Of a stretch of 64,000 nucleotides of DNA, positions 17,616 to 25,947 are shown one piece after another. This stretch comes from Clostridium acetobutylicum ATCC 824 (GTDB taxonomy: Bacteria; Bacillota; Clostridia; Clostridiales; Clostridiaceae), in the NCBI RefSeq assembly GCF_000008765.1, contig NC_003030.1, positions 1,708,001-1,772,000 on the forward strand, read 5' to 3'. Within the stretch, counting starts at the first letter, position 1; each line of letters begins with the position of its first letter. The notes under the pieces were generated by a model. It saw only the letters and a list, made by a program, of their open reading frames with translations, made no database searches and had not been told where the DNA came from. Both the position numbers and the translations under genes were made by a program.

Positions 17616-18974
17616 ATGAATGAGATTCAAATATACATAAATTCTTTTATAACTAATGCACTTCTTATAGCGATTAAATATTACTTTTATAGAGAGTTTT
17701 TAGGGTTTTCTAAAAAAAGAAAAATATATTTATTTTTTGTATTAGAGATTATTGTTTCGATAATTTCTAATACAGTTAGTGATAAATTAGGTTTTAAATC
17801 TATACTTATAATTATTTTAATTGAAATTATAATTATTTTTTTAACATGCAGAGGCAAATCTTTGGTTAAAATTTATTCAGTTATGCTAATAGAAAATATA
17901 CTGATTTTGATAAGTCTTACGTTTTTAATAGTAGATTTTAAAATAGATCATGTTATGAGTAGAGCTTTTATAAATAAAGATTATTTAAAAATTTTCAATC
18001 TAATACTAATAAATTTTAGGGACATTTTAAATGAAATATTTTTATTTATGTTGTTAAAATGTATATGCTCAATACTTAAGATAAAAAATAGCGAATTAAA
18101 TATATACAAGCAATTGTATTTAGTAATGCCGTGTATTTCGATTTATGGAATAAGCTTCTTGTTTTACAATGTACAATTAGTAGATACGGGAAAAGGTGAA
18201 TATTATTTACCAGAGATCTTCTCAAGCATTTATTGTATGCTTCCTTTTATTGGATTGTTTTTAATCCTTTCAATTTTTATTGCAGCGTATACCTTTCAAA
18301 AAATGTTAGATGGGGAAGAGGAGAGAGAAAAAAGTATTCTTATGCAGCAGCAGCTTAATTTACAATTTGAACACAATAAAAATATTCAAAATCTTTATAA
18401 AAATACAAGAGGGGTAATGCATGACATTAATAAACACATAAACTGCTTAAGAAATCTAGCTTATTCTGATAATATTGATGTGTTAAAAAATTATCTAAAT
18501 AATATCTCTGAAACAATAAAAAAACTAGACTTCATTATAAAAACTGGTAATGCAGTTGCAGATGCGGTTATAAATGAAAAATATACTATTGCTAAAAATG
18601 AAGGGATAGAGTTATATTGTGATTTTATAATGCCAGAAAAGGCAGGTATAGAACCTATCGATTTGAGTATTATTTTAAATAATTCACTTGATAATGCTAT
18701 TGAGGCTTGCAGAAAAATAAAAAATTTAGAATTACATAAAAGAATATCTATTAAATCTATTGTTAAGAATTCTTTTTTAATAATAGAAATATCAAACAGT
18801 TGTGAAGAGGGAATTAAATACTGCAATAATAATATTATAAGTACTAAAAAAAGTGAGACCAATCACGGCATTGGTATTTCTAATATTAAGGAAGCTGTAA
18901 AAAAGTATAGTGGAACTTTTGATATAAAGGAAGAAAAAAACATGGTTATACTTAACATAATGGTTAGTATATAA
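17616..18974 (+). CDS. AgrC-like sensor histidine kinase (GHKL)
   Basis: A 452-residue kinase. The first 235 residues hold about six or seven hydrophobic helices, a polytopic sensor like AgrC or other peptide-sensing kinases. The H-box is TRGVMHDINKHINCL (phospho-His about 269), and the ATP-binding GHKL domain has NNSLDNAIEACRK (N-box) and NHGIGISNIKEAV (G-box). The spacing is typical. It should phosphorylate the preceding LytTR regulator. The signal could be a peptide, but no precursor or AgrB processing gene is adjacent, so it may sense a peptide made elsewhere. Confidence 0.93.
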   Translation: MNEIQIYINSFITNALLIAIKYYFYREFLGFSKKRKIYLFFVLEIIVSIISNTVSDKLGFKSILIIILIEIIIIFLTCRGKSLVKIYSVMLIENILILISLTFLIVDFKIDHVMSRAFINKDYLKIFNLILINFRDILNEIFLFMLLKCICSILKIKNSELNIYKQLYLVMPCISIYGISFLFYNVQLVDTGKGEYYLPEIFSSIYCMLPFIGLFLILSIFIAAYTFQKMLDGEEEREKSILMQQQLNLQFEHNKNIQNLYKNTRGVMHDINKHINCLRNLAYSDNIDVLKNYLNNISETIKKLDFIIKTGNAVADAVINEKYTIAKNEGIELYCDFIMPEKAGIEPIDLSIILNNSLDNAIEACRKIKNLELHKRISIKSIVKNSFLIIEISNSCEEGIKYCNNNIISTKKSETNHGIGISNIKEAVKKYSGTFDIKEEKNMVILNIMVSI

Positions 18975-18975
18975 G

Positions 18976-19013
18976 AAAAAGGTTTTATAGGATAATTCCT
19001 ATAAAACCTTTTC
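18976..19013. terminator. Bidirectional terminator between kinase and P-loop protein genes
   Basis: AAAAGGTTTTATAGGA / TCCTATAAAACCTTTT hairpin, perfect over 16 bases. It overlaps the end of the gene on the minus strand. Confidence 0.85.
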
Positions 19014-19562
19014 TAATAATTTCTTAAGACCAGCTTCAAAGTCTTCATTAGATGAGTTATCTACAACAAAAAGTCCTTCTAAATCAGGAGTAGTATAGTT
19101 TTGTCCTTTTACGTACTCATCCCAGTTATTTAATTTCCATGTGTCTCTATCGGAGTTTCTTTTTATCATCCTTTTATGACACACATCTATATCACAGCTT
19201 ACCCAAACAGGAATTAATTCAGCATTGTATTTTTTTAATTTGTTTTTTAGATTATTCATGTAGCCCTTGTCTCTAAACTCTTTAGAAAAAGGTGCATTAA
19301 CAATTACACAATTGTTGTAATTAAGACTTTCAAAAGCTAAGTCAAATGTAACTATGTATTCAGCATCTCTAACGTATTCCTTGAAGAAATCAGAATCTCT
19401 ATTATATGGCTGATTTGCAGCCTTAAAAACCATTTTTGATAGAGGAATTACAGTATCTTTATCAAGATATACTGGATTATTAAGTCTCTTTGCTAATTCT
19501 CCAGAAACATAAGTTTTACCACAAGCTGGTGGAGAACCTACTAATATTAAATATTTTTTCAT
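18999..19562 (-). CDS. P-loop nucleotide-binding protein, putative small-molecule kinase
   Basis: A 187-residue single-domain P-loop protein. Walker A reads GSPPACGKT at about residues 8-16, and later parts include VNAPFSKEF and a lid-like KRMIKRNSDRDTWK with several arginines, as in shikimate-kinase-like or AAA_33 kinases. The substrate is unknown; the sequence is not a known toxin or sugar kinase to me. The gene has its own RBS (GGGAGT) and no partner genes. The 350 bases upstream hold nothing else. Confidence 0.78.
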   Translation of the reverse strand: MKKYLILVGSPPACGKTYVSGELAKRLNNPVYLDKDTVIPLSKMVFKAANQPYNRDSDFFKEYVRDAEYIVTFDLAFESLNYNNCVIVNAPFSKEFRDKGYMNNLKNKLKKYNAELIPVWVSCDIDVCHKRMIKRNSDRDTWKLNNWDEYVKGQNYTTPDLEGLFVVDNSSNEDFEAGLKKLLEKVL

Positions 19563-19914
19563 AAAAAAACACTCCCTTTTGCATGTAGAAATTTTAACAT
19601 AAACACGATTTTATTATACCATAAATTTTATTGTTGTGATTAAAAATTATTGAAATATAATAAAAAATAATAAAAAATAATAAATTTTTAGGTGTTGACT
19701 TTACAATGAACATTGCCAAGGGTATACTTTTATTAATTGTTATATTGATATTATGTAGGGATATTTAGGTATTTATACTGAAACTTAAAAAATTGTTTTG
19801 TGAAATTAGAAATAAAAAACTATCATATGGGAATTACATAAATATGATTTTTTCATTTTGGTAAAACTAATTTAAATATAAAAATTGATATAAGCTTGGA
19901 ATTTTGGAAGGTGG
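19563..19914. other. AT-rich intergenic region
   Basis: About 350 very A/T-rich bases between diverging genes. It includes an imperfect triple repeat of a ten-base TAATAAAAAA-type unit near 19657-19684. I see no reading frame with a ribosome site and no clear hairpin, so it most likely carries the promoters for the flanking genes; no sigma-A box pair with correct spacing stood out. Confidence 0.5.
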
Positions 19915-19926
19915 GTGTTAATAAAT

Positions 19927-20856
19927 ATGTTAGATATTTGTCTTTTAGGGTGTGGAGGAAGTCTTCCCACTTCAGATAGAAATTTAACGTCTCTTTTAAT
20001 ATCGTACAATGGAAGAAAAATATTAATAGATTGTGGAGAGGGAACTCAGGTGTCCATGAAAGAAATTGCATGGGGTTTTAAAGATATAGATGTAATATGT
20101 TTTACTCATTATCATGCAGATCATGTTATGGGACTCACAGGACTTCTACTTACTATAGCAAACTCAGGAAGAATAGATCCTCTTACAATAATAGGACCTG
20201 AGGGTTTAAGGGAGGTTGTAAAAGGACTTACAGTGGTTGCTCCATTTTTTCCTTATGAAATAGAGTTAATAGAATTAGATTCTAAATGCAGTGACAACTT
20301 TTTAGATAAGGTTTTTAAAATTGAAGACGTGGAGATTTTTGCTCTTCCGGTGGATCACAGTATAGAGTGTCTTTCTTATTCTGTAAGGGTAAATAGAAAA
20401 AGAAAATTCGATGTAAATAAGGCAAAGGCAAATGAAGTTCCGTTAAAAATATGGAATGAGCTTCAGAGGGGAAAAGAAATTACATATGAAAATAAATTAT
20501 ATGTTCCTGATATGGTTCTTGGAGAAAGTAGGAAAGGTATAAAAATAACCTATTGTACAGACACAAGACCGGTTGATAGTTTACATAAGTTTGCATATAA
20601 ATCTGATTTGTTTGTATGTGAAGGCATGTATGGAGAAGAGGAGAAAAAGGAGAAGGCAGTAGATAAAAAACATATGATATTTTCAGAGGCAGCAGGAATT
20701 GCTAAAGCGGCAGAAGTTAAAGAATTGTGGCTCACTCATTTTAGTCCTGCATTAAGTGAGCCTGAAAAGTATTTGGAAAATGCTAAAGAGATTTTTGAAA
20801 ATACACATATAGGTTCGGATAGAAAAATTAAGATAATTAACTTTGAAAATAATTAG
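19927..20856 (+). CDS. rnz: Ribonuclease Z (tRNA 3'-end endonuclease)
   Basis: A 309-residue metallo-beta-lactamase-fold RNase Z, which removes the 3' trailer from tRNA precursors. The zinc motif is [11 protein letters not shown] (His61, His63, Asp65, His66), with later ligands in [22 protein letters not shown] and WLTHFSP. The N-terminal [12 protein letters not shown] loop is typical. ATG 19927 was chosen over GTG 19915, which would overlap the GAAGGTGGG ribosome site. It ends two bases from the end of the converging MFS gene, so the terminators must overlap the coding ends. Confidence 0.93.
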   Translation: MLDICLLGCGGSLPTSDRNLTSLLISYNGRKILIDCGEGTQVSMKEIAWGFKDIDVICFTHYHADHVMGLTGLLLTIANSGRIDPLTIIGPEGLREVVKGLTVVAPFFPYEIELIELDSKCSDNFLDKVFKIEDVEIFALPVDHSIECLSYSVRVNRKRKFDVNKAKANEVPLKIWNELQRGKEITYENKLYVPDMVLGESRKGIKITYCTDTRPVDSLHKFAYKSDLFVCEGMYGEEEKKEKAVDKKHMIFSEAAGIAKAAEVKELWLTHFSPALSEPEKYLENAKEIFENTHIGSDRKIKIINFENN

Positions 20857-20858
20857 TC

Positions 20859-22136
20859 CTACGTAGAGTAGACATTAGATTCTTTTTCACTTTTTTCATA
20901 AGATGGTACTTTTTTTAGGATGATGCCTCCAATTAAAAATAGAACAAGTATGCTAAGCACGCCTTTGTTGGAGTTTCCAGTAACTTGAGATACTATCCCA
21001 ACCATAAAAGGTCCTAGAATTGCTGAAAACTTACCGAATATGTTATAGAAGCCAAAAAACTCATTTGCTTTATTTTTAGGTACCAGCTTTCCCAAGTAGG
21101 ATCTGCTTAATGCTTGTATTCCGCCTTGGGAAGTTCCTACAAGTATTGCTAATATCCAGAAGTCTAAGGTGCTTCTTAAAAAGTAAGAGTATACACAAAT
21201 TATTGAATATATTACTATCCCTACATAAAGCATTGTTTTGCCTTGAAACTTTTTTGCCAGCATTCCAAAAATAATGGAAAATGGAAAAGCTATAAATTGC
21301 ATTACTAAAAGAATTACTAACATTGTAGTAGAATTAATTCCAAGATCTGAGCCGTACGAAGTAGCCATAGTAATTATTGTATTTACACCATCAATATAAA
21401 AAAAGTAGGATAATAAAAATATGAATAATTGTTTATGCTTTTTTATATCTTTTAAAGTTGATTTTAACCTTAAGAAACTTTTTCTTGCAGGATTTTTTTC
21501 TATATTGATTGAATATGTCTGTTTTACGTTTTTTATCATAGGTATTGTGAATATTGCCCACCATAAAGCTGTTATTGCAAAGGATATTTTACAAGCAGTA
21601 AAAAAGGATATTGGAATTATCTTAAGTTGAGCTAAGGCTATTATTAATATACACAATATAAAAGGTATGTTGCTACCTATGTAACCCATTCCAAAGCCTA
21701 AAGAAGACACTCTATCCATATTGTCATTGTCACTGACATCTACTAAAAAGGCATCATAAAAAATGCAGCTTCCAGAGAAACCTATGGAAGTCAGAATATA
21801 AAATAAAATTATTAAAAGCCAATAATTAGTTGGAACTACAGAGAGAAGAAGGGTAAAGCTTGTTCCTAAAATAAAGAAAACATTGAAAAGCTTCATTTTA
21901 TAGCCTTTATAATCTGCCATAGTCCCTAATATTGGAGATAAAATAGCTATTAAAAGAGTTGCTATTGAATTGGAATATCCCCAGTACGCTGTAGAAGAAG
22001 CCGCACTTACACCACTTTTTAAAGCTATTGATTTAAAATATAAAGGAAGAATAGTAGCTGTTATAGCTGTACTATAAGCAGAATTTGCCCAGTCGTACAT
22101 AATCCAGCTTTTTTCACCTTTACTTAAATTTCTCAT
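20859..22136 (-). CDS. MFS transporter, UMF1 family
   Basis: A 425-residue transporter with about twelve hydrophobic helices. The N-terminus (KGEKSWIMYDWANSAYSTAI) and the following STAYWGYSNSIATLL match the UMF1 family of the major facilitator superfamily, once linked to autophagy-type vacuole transporters and, in bacteria, to unknown substrates. GTMADYKGYKMK is the typical cytoplasmic loop after helix 2. No neighbour hints at the substrate; it converges on rnz. Confidence 0.85.
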   Translation of the reverse strand: MRNLSKGEKSWIMYDWANSAYSTAITATILPLYFKSIALKSGVSAASSTAYWGYSNSIATLLIAILSPILGTMADYKGYKMKLFNVFFILGTSFTLLLSVVPTNYWLLIILFYILTSIGFSGSCIFYDAFLVDVSDNDNMDRVSSLGFGMGYIGSNIPFILCILIIALAQLKIIPISFFTACKISFAITALWWAIFTIPMIKNVKQTYSINIEKNPARKSFLRLKSTLKDIKKHKQLFIFLLSYFFYIDGVNTIITMATSYGSDLGINSTTMLVILLVMQFIAFPFSIIFGMLAKKFQGKTMLYVGIVIYSIICVYSYFLRSTLDFWILAILVGTSQGGIQALSRSYLGKLVPKNKANEFFGFYNIFGKFSAILGPFMVGIVSQVTGNSNKGVLSILVLFLIGGIILKKVPSYEKSEKESNVYST

Positions 22137-22371
22137 ATAATCCTCCGTTCATTTTTTGAATTTTGTCATTTATATGTAATTACACACTAAATATATTTTA
22201 GAGGATGAATTTATGGATGTAAATAGAATTTTTTATAAAATTAGGTGAGGATTAAAAGTAAGGATCATAAATGACAATATGTAAGATAAATGATTATGCC
22301 TCAAAAATATTTATTATTTAATATATAAATGCGTTATTTAAGATCTTATAAGTATAAATATTTGACAAGTT

Positions 22372-22400
22372 TTAGGTTAATTGATAAAATTAAATTAATT
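22372..22400 (+). promoter_or_regulatory. Sigma-A promoter of the fluoride operon
   Basis: TTGACA (22372-22377), 17-base spacer, TAAAAT (22395-22400). The start of transcription would fall right at the fluoride aptamer. Confidence 0.75.
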
Positions 22401-22401
22401 T

Positions 22402-22478
22402 CATAGGTGATGAGGTTCGCCCGTAAATATCCTGTTTGGATTGATGACTTCTGCATAATTAATATGTAGGGGTTTTTT
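22402..22478 (+). promoter_or_regulatory. Fluoride riboswitch (crcB motif) with terminator platform
   Basis: The aptamer runs 22404-22456: AGGTGATGAGGTTCGCCC, then a stem region, then TGATGACTTCTGC, which are the signature blocks of the fluoride riboswitch. The 3' block CTTCTGCATA (22448-22457) can pair along its whole length (with G-U pairs) with TATGTAGGGG (22463-22472), followed by TTTTTT, giving an intrinsic terminator that competes with the aptamer. Fluoride should stabilise the aptamer and switch on the two fluoride-channel genes downstream. Transcription starts near 22406. Confidence 0.92.
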
Positions 22479-22508
22479 GCTTTTTATTAATTGTTTTAGG
22501 AGGGAGTT

Positions 22509-22928
22509 ATGAAAAAATATATTCTCATTGGATTAGGTGGAGCAATTGGAGCTATTTTAAGGTGTTTTATAAGGAACACAAAAATTCCTGTATATAAAGG
22601 TGAATTTCCAATTAGTACACTTATGATAAATTTAAGTGGAGCATTTATTTTAGCAGTAATTTTGATAACAGCAAATGAAATATGGAGCTTTAATGAAGAA
22701 ATAAGACTAGGTATTGCAACTGGTTTTGTAGGAGCATATACTACTTTTTCGACTATGTGCAAAGAAACAATTATTCTTATGAATAAAAATTTGTATTTTT
22801 TAGCTTTTTGTTATGTTACAGTATCGGTAGTGTTTGGACTACTTTTTGCATACTTTGGTGCATTGTCAGCAAGGAAAATTTTATCTAGGTTACTTAAGGT
22901 TAGAAAAGAAGACGAAAAGGCATCTTAG
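22509..22928 (+). CDS. crcB: Fluoride channel subunit CrcB/Fluc 1
   Basis: A 139-residue, four-helix Fluc-family fluoride channel subunit that exports toxic fluoride. It has [11 protein letters not shown] at the start of helix 1, NLSGAFIL and the pore motif GAYTTFSTM. Two genes of this type in tandem usually form a heterodimer of opposite orientation in the membrane. The C-terminus has a polar, charged tail with KVRKEDEK. It sits directly behind the fluoride riboswitch with ribosome site AGGAGG. Start ATG 22509. Confidence 0.93.
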
Positions 22929-22941
22929 GGAGGAAATAAGG

Positions 22942-23295
22942 ATGGATTATTTTTTAATAGGTATTGGTGGAGCTTGTGGGAGTATTGTAAGATATAAAAT
23001 TGGAGATATAATTTCAAAAAGAACTAAATCAAAATTCCCATGGGGTACATTCATAATAAATATAACAGGAGCTTTTTTACTCGGAATTATAACTAAGTCA
23101 GGTGCAGGTAAAAATCTTTCAATGATTTTAGCTGACGGCTTTTTAGGAGCATATACTACTTTCTCTACATTTATGTATGAAGGATTTAATTTGTTTGAAA
23201 ATAAGAAGAAATTAAATGCCTTAATATATATTTTATCATCCATAATAATTGGAATCTTAGGTTTTTACATGGGTGAATTTATAAGTCAATTATAG
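22942..23295 (+). CDS. crcB: Fluoride channel subunit CrcB/Fluc 2
   Basis: The second Fluc subunit, 117 residues, with GIGGACGSIVRYKIG, NITGAFLLG and GAYTTFSTF as in the family. Its start, ATG 22942, follows GGGAGG by eight bases; the frame is open upstream to 22834 inside crcB 1, but this site decides the start. Its last six bases overlap the end of the converging lysR gene. The two subunits differ in charge around the helices, as expected for a heterodimer of opposite orientation. Confidence 0.93.
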   Translation: MDYFLIGIGGACGSIVRYKIGDIISKRTKSKFPWGTFIINITGAFLLGIITKSGAGKNLSMILADGFLGAYTTFSTFMYEGFNLFENKKKLNALIYILSSIIIGILGFYMGEFISQL

Positions 23296-24171
23296 GTTGT
23301 TTATTTTTTCAGTTAATATAGATTTAATTTTTTTTTCGTGCAAAGTCATATAATGATCCTTTTTTATAACAATAGAAATATAAAAAATAATGGGCTCTAA
23401 AAGTGGTATTGCTTTTATTGTATCCATGTTTTTTACAGCCATATTTATCATTATTCCTATACCAAGTCCAGAAGCTATTAATGACTTTGCAGTTTGTATT
23501 TCATTAGTATAGTATACACTATCTGGTGAAATATTATTTTTTGAACAAATGTCATTGAATACTTTATTGTGAAGATAGGAATCGCCAAGTACTATAAATT
23601 TTTCTTTAGATAGGCTTTTGATATTTAGGTTACTTGCAGAAGATAGGGGATGATCTTTACTTACGCATAACATAAAGGCATCTTTTTTCAATATTATTGA
23701 GTTTACAGCTGAATTTTCTATAGGACTAAGAGAACCTAGAAGGGCCATATCAACTTTTCCTGATATTATTAAGTTTTTCATTGCAGCTGAACCTGTTTCT
23801 ACAAGCTGTATTTCCTCAGCTAAATTATTTTTTATAAGACTTTTCATAAAAGGTGGAAAAAAGTAGGCTCCGATTATTGGGGGAACGCCAAGCTTAATCT
23901 TGTTTCTAGTTAATTTTGAAATTTCAAATTTTACTGTCTCTATTTCATTAAGGATATTTGAAGAATGTTTCTCAAGAATTTTTCCAGATTCGGTTAGTGA
24001 AAATTTATTTTTATTATGATCACGTATAATTAGTTCCGTATCCAATTCCTTTTCTAATCTGTGCAGCGACATGGTTATAGAAGGTTGAGAAACATAAAGA
24101 AGTTTTGCGGTTTCGGTAAAGCTTTTATACTGACAAAGGCAGTTAAAGTATTCTAAATCTCTTAAGTTCAT
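23290..24171 (-). CDS. LysR-family transcription regulator
   Basis: A 293-residue LysR regulator. The N-terminal HTH reads MNLRDLEYFNCLCQYKSFTE and then SQPSITMSLHRLEKEL; the effector-binding domain starts near 90 with KIKLGVPPIIGAYFFP. LysR regulators bind palindromes of the form T-N11-A. It is the third gene of the minus-strand series transporter, malic enzyme, lysR, with a terminator (24229-24260) between, so it may regulate the malate genes; the palindrome at 27451-27489 is a candidate site. The ribosome site AGGAGGG supports ATG 24171. Effector unknown, malate is a guess. Confidence 0.88.
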   Translation of the reverse strand: MNLRDLEYFNCLCQYKSFTETAKLLYVSQPSITMSLHRLEKELDTELIIRDHNKNKFSLTESGKILEKHSSNILNEIETVKFEISKLTRNKIKLGVPPIIGAYFFPPFMKSLIKNNLAEEIQLVETGSAAMKNLIISGKVDMALLGSLSPIENSAVNSIILKKDAFMLCVSKDHPLSSASNLNIKSLSKEKFIVLGDSYLHNKVFNDICSKNNISPDSVYYTNEIQTAKSLIASGLGIGIMINMAVKNMDTIKAIPLLEPIIFYISIVIKKDHYMTLHEKKIKSILTEKINNL

Positions 24172-24228
24172 GGTACATCCCTCCTAAAATAGGATACAAT
24201 AAATATAAAATATAAACAACACATAAAT

Positions 24229-24260
24229 ATAAAAGGTGATCTTAAAAATCACCTTTTATA
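24229..24260 (-). terminator. Terminator after malic enzyme copy 1
   Basis: AAAAGGTGAT / ATCACCTTTT hairpin reading into TATATTT on the minus strand. Confidence 0.75.
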
Positions 24261-24293
24261 TGGAAAAACCACAAAACTTAATTGATAGAAAGT

Positions 24294-25925
24294 TTATCTA
24301 TAGTATGGTTCCCAAATTTCATTTTCAACAGCATTTTCAGCATCAACTATAGGTGCACGATTTAAATTTTCTTTAACGGCTTCTTTAACCACAGCAGTAG
24401 CTACAAGCTTTGAGGCTTCTCTAAGCTTTGATATTACAGGAAGCATAGGTGCACCTTTTACGGAAAGGTCTATTAAAGAAGAAACACCGTGAGCAGCAGC
24501 AGCAAGCATTCCATCAGAAACAGTCTTAGACTTAGAAACAACTATTCCAAGACCTAAACCAGGATAAAGAAGGGCATTGTTAGCCTGACCTATTGTATAG
24601 GTTACACCCTTGTATTCTACAGGAGAAGAAGGACTTCCAGTAACCACAAGAGCATTTCCATCGGACCATTTTATTATATCCTCAGCTTTTGCTTCAGCAA
24701 GCTTTGTTGGATTAGAAATTGGCATTATAGCTGGTCTTTCAGTGGATTTTGCCATGTTTTTAACAACAGCTTCAGTAAAGGCACCGTGAACTCCGGAGGT
24801 TCCAATTAGTACAGTAGGTTTAACTTCAGCAACTATCTCTGCAAGGTCTTTTAGAGGTTTTTTAAATTCACCTTTTTTTCTAGAATATTTTTTCTGTCCT
24901 TCAGTTAAATCCTGCATATCCTCAGTGATAAGGCCCTGACGATCTACAATATAAAAATCTTTTAAAGCCTCATCAAGAGTAAGACCGCTTCTAATTTTTT
25001 CTAAAAGTATTTGATCAGATACACCAATACCAGCAGTACCACCGCCAAATACAAGTATTTTGTGATTTTTAATAGGAGTATTAGTTACTTTTGCTACAGA
25101 GTTTAGAGCAGCTACCATCATAACGCCTGTACCCTGAATATCATCATTAAAGGTGCATATGTTATTTCTGTATTTTTCAAGTATAGTGCTTGCATTGCCG
25201 CGTCCAAAGTCTTCCCAGTGAAGAAGAACATCAGGGAAAAGTGAGGTGCAGGTTTTTACGAATTCATCAATGAAGGAGTAGTACTTTTCACCAGTAACTC
25301 TTTTGTGTTTATTGCCAACATAAAAAGGATCATTGAGAAGAGCTTCATTATTAGTACCTGCATCAATAACAATAGGAAGGACATTTCTAGGGTTAAGACC
25401 GGCAGCCACAGTGTATACAGCAAGTTTACCAATGGAAATATCCACACCTTGAACACCCCAATCACCTATGCCAAGAACACCTTCACCATCAGTAACAACA
25501 ATAAGCTTAATATCGTCTAAATCATTGGAAACAGCTTCTATAGATTTTTTTATATTTTCGGGATGGTTTATAGATAAGAAGACAGCATCCTTAGGAGTAT
25601 CGTAATTCTTAGAGTAATTAATTACGGCATCTCCAATAGTAGGGGTATAAACTATAGGAAGAAGTTCAACGATATGTTTTTTTACCACATAATAGAAAAG
25701 AATTCTATTTGTATCGTATATGTTCATTAAATAAAAATGCTTATCTAAAGCATCATCAATTGATTTAAGCTTTTCATAAACCACCTTTTCTTGCTCTTCA
25801 AGAGTCATTACAGCACAAGGAAGAAGACCGGTTAAATCGTATTTTTTCCTTTCTTCAAGAGTAAAAGCAGTACCTTTATTGAGGAAGGGATTTCTTAGTA
25901 ATTCTAAACCTTTTAAATTATTCAT
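24294..25925 (-). CDS. malS: NAD-dependent malic enzyme, copy 1
   Basis: A 543-residue malic enzyme (malate to pyruvate plus CO2, NAD-linked) of the large SfcA/MaeA type. Motifs seen: YTPTIGDAVINY, VTDGEGVLGIGDWGVQG, the catalytic lysine region GKLAVYTVAAG, metal-binding LLHWEDFGRGN and FNDDIQGTG, then VFGGGTAGIGV for NAD. Its C-terminus is EPYYR. ATG 25925 follows AAAGGAGA. The dicarboxylate transporter 22 bases upstream is in the same operon, so the pair imports malate and decarboxylates it. Copy 2 at 32023-33654 differs only at base 25454 and the last sense codon, as far as I could check by eye. Confidence 0.97.
   Translation of the reverse strand: MNNLKGLELLRNPFLNKGTAFTLEERKKYDLTGLLPCAVMTLEEQEKVVYEKLKSIDDALDKHFYLMNIYDTNRILFYYVVKKHIVELLPIVYTPTIGDAVINYSKNYDTPKDAVFLSINHPENIKKSIEAVSNDLDDIKLIVVTDGEGVLGIGDWGVQGVDISIGKLAVYTVAAGLNPRNVLPIVIDAGTNNEALLNDPFYVGNKHKRVTGEKYYSFIDEFVKTCTSLFPDVLLHWEDFGRGNASTILEKYRNNICTFNDDIQGTGVMMVAALNSVAKVTNTPIKNHKILVFGGGTAGIGVSDQILLEKIRSGLTLDEALKDFYIVDRQGLITEDMQDLTEGQKKYSRKKGEFKKPLKDLAEIVAEVKPTVLIGTSGVHGAFTEAVVKNMAKSTERPAIMPISNPTKLAEAKAEDIIKWSDGNALVVTGSPSSPVEYKGVTYTIGQANNALLYPGLGLGIVVSKSKTVSDGMLAAAAHGVSSLIDLSVKGAPMLPVISKLREASKLVATAVVKEAVKENLNRAPIVDAENAVENEIWEPYYR
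24294..25925 (-). repeat. Long direct repeat, copy A (malic enzyme CDS)
   Basis: 1632 bases nearly identical to 32023-33654 (offset 7729), same orientation. Homology begins at the start codon and ends about one codon before the stop; the flanks do not match. Confidence 0.95.
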
Positions 25926-25947
25926 TAATTATGCATCTCCTTTTAAT

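Noticed and set aside
19657-19684. Short TAATAAAAAA-type repeats as a CRISPR or iteron array
   Set aside because: Only about three imperfect ten-base units of simple A/T sequence, no spacers, no nearby cas or rep genes.
22834-22941. Longer N-terminus for the second crcB gene
   Set aside because: Those codons overlap crcB 1 in another frame, and GGGAGG fixes the start at 22942.
25256-25520. Overlapping frames within the malic-enzyme genes (also at 32985-33249)
   Set aside because: They repeat in both copies only because the copies are identical; they have no ribosome sites.
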